Shown here one piece after another: positions 1-3,889 of a DNA stretch of 5,673 bases; positions within the stretch are counted from its first letter, which is position 1, and each line of letters opens with the position of its first letter. The DNA is from Desulfuromonadaceae bacterium UBA2294 (GTDB lineage: Bacteria > Desulfobacterota > Desulfuromonadia > Desulfuromonadales > UBA2294). The notes below the pieces were generated by a model that worked only from the letters and a program-made list of their open reading frames with translations, ran no database searches and was not told the origin of the DNA. Made by a program: the position numbers and the translations under genes. The DNA lies in the NCBI GenBank assembly GCA_002345625.1, contig DDWE01000016.1:1-5673 (forward strand). Reading direction: 5' to 3'.

Positions 1-78
1 ATATTGCTCTCGCCTGTCTCGGATTATAGGCTTCAGTGTATTTATGTTTCTATCTAAGTATTTGTTTTTGTTTTCTAC
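1..78 (-). other. Probable start of a further cassette, no gene visible
   Basis: This stretch lies beyond the R' end of the attC-like site at 79-187, so on the minus strand it should be the first bases of the next cassette. It is AT-rich and has no ATG in any minus-strand frame, so any coding region would start to the left of the window. A TATAAT hexamer sits at 23-28 on the minus strand but lacks a convincing -35 box. The assignment depends entirely on the neighbouring attC call. Confidence 0.3.
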
Positions 79-187
79 GAGGAACGGACCAAGCTAAGCG
101 GGCTGGAGCTGGTCCTTTTCAATTGTGTAGAAACCTTTACGCGAACCACCCATGTATCACCCAGTCCGCTTGAGCGTTTGGTTAAAC
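79..187 (-). other. attC-like integron recombination site (cassette of the 79-aa gene)
   Basis: On the minus strand the site begins with R'' box GTTTAAC (187 to 181) and ends with a degenerate R' box GTTCCTC (85 to 79), which keeps only the essential GTT. The internal boxes pair: TAAGCGGGCTGG at 95-106 against CCAGTCCGCTTGA at 161-173, with one mismatch over the 11-bp core. Nine bases separate AAC from TAAGCGG, exactly as in the site at 497-614, and the AAC-n8/9-TAAGC layout matches class 1 integron attC sites. The R'' box with flank is the reverse complement of the start of the same cassette near 503 (10 bp, GTTAAACGCC). The degenerate R' may reflect drift or a non-standard next cassette. 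Confidence 0.72.
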
Positions 188-214
188 GCCCATGCAGACT
201 GTTATTCTGAAAGA

Positions 215-454
215 TCAAAACAAGTAGTCCTTCAAAGGCTTAACCTGGCCGTTCTTAATATCTTCAAGTTTCTTTTTTAGCCGAAACAAAGAGAATATCA
301 CTGTAACAGCCACGGCAAGCGCCGAAGGAACAATGATTACCAAGCTGTCGTCTTTACCTATACCCAAAACGGCTGTCATCAAATAGTAGATAAACCAGAG
401 TGAAAAAATGCTTATAGCGGTAGCCAGAAAGGCAATGAGCTTAAAATTATGCAT
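215..454 (-). CDS. Small two-helix membrane protein, cassette gene
   Basis: I do not recognise a family. The product is 79 aa from the ATG at 454. A GTG start at 466 would add four residues, but it overlaps the only Shine-Dalgarno-like sequence (GAGG, 466-469), so the ATG with about 11 nt spacing is preferred. Two hydrophobic segments are clear, roughly residues 6-32 and 37-57, joined by a short charged loop (GKDD) and followed by a basic, charged tail (RLKKKLEDIKN...). This predicts a small inner-membrane hairpin protein. The gene lies between attC-like sites at 497-614 and 79-187 and reads toward its own attC, the standard arrangement of an integron cassette. Unassigned small membrane proteins are common in such arrays. 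Any toxin, phage-defence or transport role would be a guess. The gene is much more AT-rich than typA, in line with lateral origin. Confidence 0.72.
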   Translation of the reverse strand: MHNFKLIAFLATAISIFSLWFIYYLMTAVLGIGKDDSLVIIVPSALAVAVTVIFSLFRLKKKLEDIKNGQVKPLKDYLF

Positions 455-496
455 GCTGCAAAGCACCTCAATTTAAGCGTTATCAGTTAGGTTGGC

Positions 497-614
497 GTTT
501 AACGGTTTGAGATAAGCGGCTGACGACGCGCACCTGGCGATTTACCGCAATTTGATTTTGCTTTTCCGTGAAGCACCCCGCCCCACTCAGTCCGCCTTGA
601 TTTTCTGGTTAGGC
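497..614 (-). other. attC-like integron recombination site (cassette of the 95-aa gene)
   Basis: On the minus strand it starts with a consensus R'' box GCCTAAC (614 to 608) and ends with a consensus R' box GTTAAAC (503 to 497), 118 bp in all. The inner boxes pair as AAGCGGCTGA (514-523) against TCAGTCCGCCTT (587-598), leaving two unpaired bases on the longer arm, as expected for the extrahelical bases of a folded attC. The spacing and L-box sequence closely match the site at 79-187. The upstream gene's TGA stop (587-589) lies inside the L'' box, a common arrangement in cassettes. The R'' box complements the GTTAGGCC that opens the same cassette at 887. Confidence 0.82.
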
Positions 615-874
615 CGTCCTCTTCTGGACCTGAGCAGCCACAGAAAACCCCCGAATGGAACAACAAAAAACAATAGTAATATGATTTTTGGGTCAGGTGA
701 ATTAGGAAATATGCGTGACAGAACAAGGCACAAAAATATTCCCAATAACAGTGCATACATTAACGCCAGACCAATGCTGCTCAGCCAAGAGTTGTCACTT
801 CCATTTAATAGTGACCCTGAAGAGGTAAAGACTCTTTTCCCTTCAGAATTTCTCCTAGAAAACCAATAAGACAT
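587..874 (-). CDS. Small two-helix membrane protein, cassette gene
   Basis: No family is recognised. The 95-aa product has a hydrophilic, Ser/Arg/Asn-rich N-terminal segment of about 30 residues, a hydrophobic stretch at roughly residues 32-53, a short loop with two prolines (FPNSPDPK), a second hydrophobic stretch at roughly 63-81, and a strongly basic C-terminus (RSRRGRPNQKIK). It is probably a two-pass inner-membrane protein. The ATG at 874 is only 7 nt from the end of the preceding R' box; the AGG within that box (882-884) is the only Shine-Dalgarno-like sequence at proper distance. The coding region runs 28 bp into its own attC and stops in the L'' box. It shares size and two-helix layout with the next cassette gene, but no obvious sequence similarity. 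Transcription would come from upstream, as there is almost no leader. Confidence 0.74.
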   Translation of the reverse strand: MSYWFSRRNSEGKRVFTSSGSLLNGSDNSWLSSIGLALMYALLLGIFLCLVLSRIFPNSPDPKIILLLFFVVPFGGFLWLLRSRRGRPNQKIKAD

Positions 875-880
875 TTTTAG

Positions 881-935
881 GCCTAACGAATTAGAGTTTT
901 TGCTGCGCGAAGCCGCTGCAAAGACTCGGTTGAAC
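881..935 (-). other. Short attC-like site ending the recombinase/transposase cassette
   Basis: On the minus strand it runs from R'' box GTTCAAC (935 to 929) to consensus R' box GTTAGGC (887 to 881), 55 bp. The interior folds: GAGTCTTTGC pairs with GCAAAAACTC with one mismatch, then GCG/CGC closes a GCTTCG loop. R'' with flank (TTTAGTTCAAC) is the exact reverse complement of the sequence at 3257-3267, where the cassette would begin. It is less typical than the other two sites: it is at the short end of the attC size range, its spacers are uneven (1 and 6 nt outside the long stem), and it lacks the AAGCGG L-box. It could instead be an attC remodelled by an insertion at 935/936. Confidence 0.52.
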
Positions 936-1145
936 TAAAGCCCGACACCGCTGTGATGTATGGGATTTTATCGGGGAGCTCGATGCTCTTTGCGGGAAAG
1001 AATAGCGGGAATATCGGTGAACGACAATGAAATATTTATCATATTGCAGCGTATACGGAGTCGGTAAGCATCTTACGGCCTTCTGTTTCTCGGGTTTATT
1101 CAGTCTTGCTCGGTCTCGGGCACAAAACTATCCTGCGCCAGCCGC
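936..1145 (-). other. Non-coding end downstream of the transposase, putative oriIS region
   Basis: There is no plausible gene in these 210 bp. In IS91-type elements the replication origin (oriIS) lies downstream of the transposase and abuts a GTTC or CTTG target, and here the stretch ends at GTTC on the minus strand (935 to 932). Small structures are visible: a GTAAG-CAT-CTTAC hairpin near 1062-1074, a GAGC/GCTC hairpin near 978-990, and a direct repeat of GCGGGAA between about 993 and 1015. No nick site can be assigned from sequence alone. Confidence 0.4.
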
Positions 1146-2270
1146 TCATGCGCCCGCTACCATTGCCTTTTGGTTGTAATCAAGTCTTTGATCCGGCGGG
1201 CTGCGGGCTCCGCGTGGCAGACGTCCGACCAGCAACAGGATGCCTGTGGTGCAATTTGGACAAGGTGCTTCGCCTGGTTCCGTGATCGCGACCTTTTCTG
1301 GTTCTGGTTTTTGCCGCCGATCAGATAGCAGCAACTGTAGTCGTTTGAACCGGGAGCGCCGCGCCGGGCTGAGCAGACCGTAATAGCGCACCTTGTGCGC
1401 CCCTTTCGGCAGAACGTGTTGCAGGAAGCGGCGTAGAAACTCTTCTGTCGGCAGAGTCATGCAGCGACTGGCACCGGTTGTGCTGTCTTGCCAGCGAAAC
1501 GTGACCTGTCCGTTTTCCAGTTTGACGATACGGCGGTTGGTGATAGCGACACGGTGCACGTAGCGACCGAGGTAGGCGAGCACCTTTTGCGTACGATTGA
1601 GGGTCGGCTTGGCGTAGACCACCCACTCCTGATCACTGTAGGCTGGACGCTGCGCACGCGGCAGAAGTTGTCGGGCGCCGTGCAGAAACTTGCCGCGAAA
1701 CAGACGCGACAGGGCCCGCACCGGAAACAGGAATTTTTTACGCGCCGGGATCCAGAGGCCGTCGCGGGTCAGTGCTCCGGCCGGGACGAGGAAATGGACA
1801 TGAGGATGATAGATCAGGGTCCGGGTCCAGGTGTGCAAAACGCAAAGCAGACCAAGCTCGCCACCCAGGTGACGAGGATCGGCGCCCAAGGTCAGCAGCG
1901 ACTGCGCCGCCGCACGCATCAGGAGCGGCAAAAGTTGCTTTTGATGAGTGCGAACCACCTCTCGCCACTCTTGCGGCAAGGTGAAGACGACATGGAAGTA
2001 GGGAACCGCCAGCAGATCGCCTTCACGTTTGGCCAGCCAGCGACCGGTGCGGGCACCACTGCACTTGGGGCAACTGCGATTGTTGCAGGAGTGATAAGCA
2101 TAGTGCCTGTGTCCGCAGGCATCGCAGGCAAACAGCCGGCCGCCTAGCGGCGCGGTGCGACACGCAGAGATATCGGCCAGGGCGCGGCGATGACTGGGCA
2201 GGATATTTACTCCGAAACGAGCAAGATACGCCGCACCGTGGCCGTCGATGATTTCGGCCAACTCGACCAT
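1146..2270 (-). CDS. tnpA: IS91-family HUH transposase
   Basis: This 374-aa protein has the full layout of IS91/IS801-type transposases, which move single-stranded DNA by a rolling-circle-like mechanism. An N-terminal zinc-binding domain carries Cys49, Cys52, Cys62, Cys67 and Cys70 (CDACGH...CNNRSCPKC). The metal-binding HUH motif is at 155-160 (HPHVHF; His157 and His159). The two candidate nucleophile tyrosines, Tyr233 and Tyr237 (YLGRY), are four residues apart, like the essential pair described for IS91. A second CxxC (Cys337, Cys340) is near the C-terminus. The length is close to the family norm and no frameshift is seen, so it appears functional. The ATG at 2270 lies 3 nt after the recombinase stop, without a clear Shine-Dalgarno sequence, so translation is probably coupled. 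The stop at 1146 is followed by 210 bp of non-coding DNA. Confidence 0.94.
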   Translation of the reverse strand: MVELAEIIDGHGAAYLARFGVNILPSHRRALADISACRTAPLGGRLFACDACGHRHYAYHSCNNRSCPKCSGARTGRWLAKREGDLLAVPYFHVVFTLPQEWREVVRTHQKQLLPLLMRAAAQSLLTLGADPRHLGGELGLLCVLHTWTRTLIYHPHVHFLVPAGALTRDGLWIPARKKFLFPVRALSRLFRGKFLHGARQLLPRAQRPAYSDQEWVVYAKPTLNRTQKVLAYLGRYVHRVAITNRRIVKLENGQVTFRWQDSTTGASRCMTLPTEEFLRRFLQHVLPKGAHKVRYYGLLSPARRSRFKRLQLLLSDRRQKPEPEKVAITEPGEAPCPNCTTGILLLVGRLPRGARSPPDQRLDYNQKAMVAGA

Positions 2271-2273
2271 CGG

Positions 2274-3113
2274 CTAGACGCCGGCGTTAAGTTGCACCAG
2301 TGCCACATCGAGGCGGGCGAGAACGTTGGCGGTGAGGTGGGTGTAGATGGTTGTGGTTTTCAGACACTGATGCCCGAGTAACTCCTGAATCACCCGCAGA
2401 TCGACGCCATTCTCCATTAAATGAGTGGCAAAAGAGTGGCGCAAGGTGTGGACACTGGCCGGCTTGTCTATGCGACTCAGGCGCAGCGCATCGCGAAAAC
2501 CCCTTTGCAGGGCACTGATGGAGAACGATTCACCTTTTCTGCCTGGAAAGAGCCATGTATCACAGCGGCTGTGTTGCTGGTAGTTTCGCAACATGACCAG
2601 CGTCTCGGCTGACAACGGGATGGAACGATCCTTTCCGCCTTTGCCGCCGCGCACCCAGACCAACCGCCGCTGCCAATCGATATCGGCCAGCGTCAGCCGC
2701 GTGGCTTCGGAAACTCGCAATCCACACAGATAAATCAGCCGCAGCGCCATGGCGACCACAGGATTGCGGATACCACGCAGAATCTGCCGGACCTCCTCTT
2801 GCGACAATACGACCGGCAAGCGCTTGCTCTTGGCCGGACGCACCAGATCCAGAAAAGGCCACTGCCGCTGCAAGGTCTTGGTGAAAAAGAACTTGATGCC
2901 ATACAGGTAGAGGCGAACCGTGCTGGCTGCCGACTTGCGCTCGTTGATCAAGTGCAGAAAAAAAGCGCGCACCTCCTCTTCACTCAACTGATCTGGAGAG
3001 CGCCTGTAGTACTTGGCCAGCCCCCGCACCGCCATCAAATAGCTCTGCTGGGTCTTGGCGCTGTACCCGGCCAATTGTAAATCGGCAGTCATGCGTCGTC
3101 TGAGTTCCGTCAT
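2274..3113 (-). CDS. Tyrosine recombinase associated with the IS91-family element
   Basis: This 279-aa site-specific recombinase has an N-terminal SAM-like core-binding domain (about residues 3-90) and a C-terminal catalytic domain. All active-site residues are visible: Arg133 (GLRVSE), Lys158 (GGKGGKDR), His222 and Arg225 (HTLRH), His248 (LLGH) and nucleophile Tyr257 (IYTHL). It is not an integron integrase: the extra region IntI proteins carry between the lysine hairpin and the HxxR box is absent, and only about 60 residues separate Lys158 from His222. The ATG at 3113 has a good AGGAGA site (3120-3125) with 6 nt spacing. The stop sits 3 nt before the transposase ATG, so the two genes form one unit. 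Its task in such elements is not established; resolving or inserting circular intermediates is a reasonable inference. An intrinsic terminator directly upstream suggests control of expression. Confidence 0.93.
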   Translation of the reverse strand: MTELRRRMTADLQLAGYSAKTQQSYLMAVRGLAKYYRRSPDQLSEEEVRAFFLHLINERKSAASTVRLYLYGIKFFFTKTLQRQWPFLDLVRPAKSKRLPVVLSQEEVRQILRGIRNPVVAMALRLIYLCGLRVSEATRLTLADIDWQRRLVWVRGGKGGKDRSIPLSAETLVMLRNYQQHSRCDTWLFPGRKGESFSISALQRGFRDALRLSRIDKPASVHTLRHSFATHLMENGVDLRVIQELLGHQCLKTTTIYTHLTANVLARLDVALVQLNAGV

Positions 3114-3130
3114 GGGTCATCTCCTGTCGT

Positions 3131-3153
3131 AAAAAAGGCCGCGAAATGCGGCC
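3131..3153 (-). terminator. Intrinsic terminator just upstream of the recombinase gene
   Basis: On the minus strand a perfect 6-bp GC stem (GGCCGC/GCGGCC, 5-nt loop) is followed directly by six T residues. The U-tract ends 5 nt before the Shine-Dalgarno sequence of the recombinase, leaving no room for a promoter between them. The transcript must therefore read through this terminator, which suggests an attenuator or insulation of the element against transcription from outside. Confidence 0.78.
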
Positions 3154-3204
3154 CAATGACGGTATCACGAAGATGAAAACATACGACCCAACGACTAAAA
3201 CTAA

Positions 3205-3235
3205 CGAAGGCAACCCCATCATGGAGTTGCCTTCG
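3205..3235. repeat. Long hairpin in the upstream end of the element
   Basis: CGAAGGCAAC (3205-3214) and GTTGCCTTCG (3226-3235) form a perfect 10-bp stem. After one mismatch, CCA/TGG adds three more pairs around a TCA loop. No T-tract follows on either strand, so it is not a typical terminator. It lies between the putative element end and the recombinase gene and may be a recombinase-binding site, part of the terIS end, or a single-strand folding signal. Confidence 0.7.
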
Positions 3236-3244
3236 ATTACCTCT

Positions 3245-3257
3245 ACCGCGTAGCGGT
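3245..3257. repeat. Short hairpin next to the element boundary
   Basis: ACCGC-GTA-GCGGT forms a 5-bp GC-rich stem whose arm ends 3 nt from the boundary tetranucleotide GTTC at 3261. Small hairpins a few bases from the terminus are typical of ends recognised by HUH transposases, so this could be the terIS hairpin. It is also short enough to be incidental. Confidence 0.42.
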
Positions 3258-3260
3258 TTA

Positions 3261-3285
3261 GTTCAACTTGTTATTAGACGGCGCA
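3261..3285 (-). other. Possible attI-like or attC-remnant half site before the first cassette
   Basis: On the minus strand the sequence CTAATAACAA precedes the core box GTTGAAC. It resembles the layout CTAAAACAAAGTTRRRY at the class 1 attI crossover point, as I recall it. The position, between the last non-cassette gene and the first proposed cassette, is where attI should be. No integron integrase is encoded next to it, so this would be an orphaned site. The resemblance is short and the call is tentative. Confidence 0.27.
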
Positions 3286-3368
3286 TCTAGATATAGAAAC
3301 AATTTCCATACCTAGATACCCGGTTTCTATATATGGATATCTTGTTTATAGATATATAAACTATAAAC
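3286..3368. repeat. AT-rich block of nested palindromes
   Basis: Two perfect inverted repeats lie side by side: ATATAGAAAC (3291-3300) with GTTTCTATAT (3323-3332), and GTTTATAG (3344-3351) with CTATAAAC (3361-3368). TAGATA-like words recur through the block. The right arm of the second repeat overlaps the stop codon of the 116-aa gene. The composition is far more AT-rich than either flank. It may be a protein-binding or recombination site, or a cassette promoter, but no clear -35/-10 pair can be chosen. Confidence 0.6.
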
Positions 3369-3711
3369 CACCTAATTCATCGATCAGTCGGTGTTCCAGC
3401 CCGAGGGCGAGCACTTGCGCAAACGGCAGCACCCAGGCCTTTTTCTCCGGGTTCCAAAAGCCCCCCGCCTGCTTCACTCTCTCACGCAGCTCTTCCTCAC
3501 CATAACCGATCCGGATCAGTACCCGTTCGGTGGTGGCAAAGCGCACCCCCGGCACCCAGTCCTGCTCATCGACAATCAGTTCGACGGTCTTGTAGCGCTT
3601 CTGGCGCAGCTTGTCGTAGCGATAACGGACGCAGATCAGCTGGTCACCATACTTTTGCACCAGTTGCCGGGTGCCTTTTTGCCCCGGCTTGATGGTCGCC
3701 TTGATCTCCAT
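3361..3711 (-). CDS. Conserved-looking hypothetical protein, 116 aa, KxxxW-type C-terminal motif
   Basis: The function is unknown. The 116-aa protein is soluble, with a basic N-terminal half (IKPGQKGTRQLVQKYGD, then RYRYDKLRQKRYKT) that looks suited to nucleic-acid contact, and a C-terminal motif at residues 82-96, AGGFWNPEKKAWVLP. That motif resembles the short 'GAKWdpekk.Wyvp' module found in some proteins of mobile elements and DNA metabolism; this is resemblance by eye, not a family assignment. The start at 3711 is supported by a very strong purine run (GGAGGGGGG, 3712-3720) immediately before ATG. Its upstream neighbour is a strong terminator whose T-tract ends a few bases from this site. 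Downstream, an AT-rich palindromic block separates it from the recombinase/transposase unit. It could be a chromosomal gene, part of the integron platform, or cargo; its reading direction matches the mobile genes. Confidence 0.82.
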   Translation of the reverse strand: MEIKATIKPGQKGTRQLVQKYGDQLICVRYRYDKLRQKRYKTVELIVDEQDWVPGVRFATTERVLIRIGYGEEELRERVKQAGGFWNPEKKAWVLPFAQVLALGLEHRLIDELGGL

Positions 3712-3723
3712 CCCCCCTCCGGC

Positions 3724-3769
3724 AAAACAAAAAAGGACCGACGCTTTTTAAAAAAGCAGCCGGTCCTTT
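3724..3769 (-). terminator. Strong intrinsic terminator downstream of typA
   Basis: AAAGGACCG (3732-3740) pairs with CGGTCCTTT (3761-3769), and inside it GCTTTTT pairs with AAAAAGC, giving a long two-part stem. On the minus strand it is followed by TTTTTTGTTTT (3734 to 3724). It probably ends the typA transcript about 120 bp after the stop codon. The T-tract ends just upstream of the ribosome binding site of the 116-aa gene, so that gene also appears to lack room for its own promoter below the terminator. Confidence 0.85.
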
Positions 3770-3842
3770 AGTTTATTCGCAATTCTGTAGCGTGCATTCC
3801 CCGCTTAGCCCTTCATCCGATTGCATCCCAAAACACGCCGCA

Positions 3843-3871
3843 AACTTAGCGCATTTTAAGCATCCGGTCAA
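3843..3871 (-). promoter_or_regulatory. Weak candidate sigma-70 promoter after typA
   Basis: On the minus strand TTGACC (3871 to 3866) is followed after 17 nt by TAAGTT (3848 to 3843). The -35 box is good but the -10 matches the consensus at only three positions. The -35 lies in the loop of a GCATC/GATGC hairpin (3860-3876). If real, it would drive the 116-aa gene through the terminator at 3724-3769. The rest of 3770-3889 shows no gene. Confidence 0.22.
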
Positions 3872-3889
3872 GATGCTCGCAGCGAAGGG

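Larger units (their letters stand above)
936..3260 (-). mobile_element. IS91-family element with a tyrosine recombinase gene (intact-looking)
   Basis: The unit contains an upstream tyrosine recombinase and a downstream HUH transposase, both with all catalytic residues, plus about 150 bp of upstream and 210 bp of downstream non-coding DNA. IS91-family members that carry a tyrosine recombinase ahead of the transposase are a known layout. I place the ends by the flanks: GAAC at 932-935 abuts the transposase-distal (origin-like) end, and GTTC at 3261-3264 abuts the other. The terminal bases are weakly inverted (TAAAGCC versus TAAACCG). No target duplication is expected or seen. The exact ends are inferred; the alternative is that the whole stretch is an integron cassette running from about 3266 to 887. 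Confidence 0.68.
929..3267. repeat. 11-bp perfect inverted repeat bounding the recombinase/transposase unit
   Basis: GTTGAACTAAA at 929-939 is the exact reverse complement of TTTAGTTCAAC at 3257-3267. Only the two terminal 11-mers are the repeat; the span between them is the recombinase/transposase unit. Each arm contains a box that fits the integron core consensus GTTRRRY/RYYYAAC, and also the tetranucleotides GAAC/GTTC that IS91-family elements use as targets. Confidence 0.8.

Noticed and set aside
23..28. TATAAT hexamer on the minus strand as a cassette promoter
   Set aside because: There is no acceptable -35 at 16-18 nt and no extended -10 TG. In AT-rich sequence one such hexamer is expected by chance.
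499..756. Minus-strand 85-aa reading frame
   Set aside because: It crosses the attC-like site and overlaps most of the 95-aa gene in another frame. The cassette structure explains this stretch better.
552..869. Plus-strand 105-aa reading frame
   Set aside because: It lies opposite the 95-aa membrane protein and runs through the attC-like site. It has no ribosome binding site and a composition expected of an antisense shadow.
1488..2147. Plus-strand 219-aa reading frame opposite the transposase
   Set aside because: It is a long open frame produced by the GC-rich codon pattern of the transposase, with no family features and no ribosome binding site.
2274..3113. Tyrosine recombinase as the integron integrase IntI
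   Set aside because: The IntI-specific extra region before the HxxR box is missing, and the gene is tied to the IS91-type transposase by a 3-nt gap. It fits the IS91-associated recombinase type better.
3268..3297. Plus-strand promoter TTGTTA-18-TATAGA
   Set aside because: It would point antisense into the 116-aa gene with no plus-strand gene to serve. The AT-rich palindromes create many such weak matches.
3391..3771. Plus-strand 126-aa reading frame opposite the 116-aa gene
   Set aside because: It is antisense to a gene with a strong ribosome binding site and runs into the terminator hairpin. The translation is low in complexity and without motifs.
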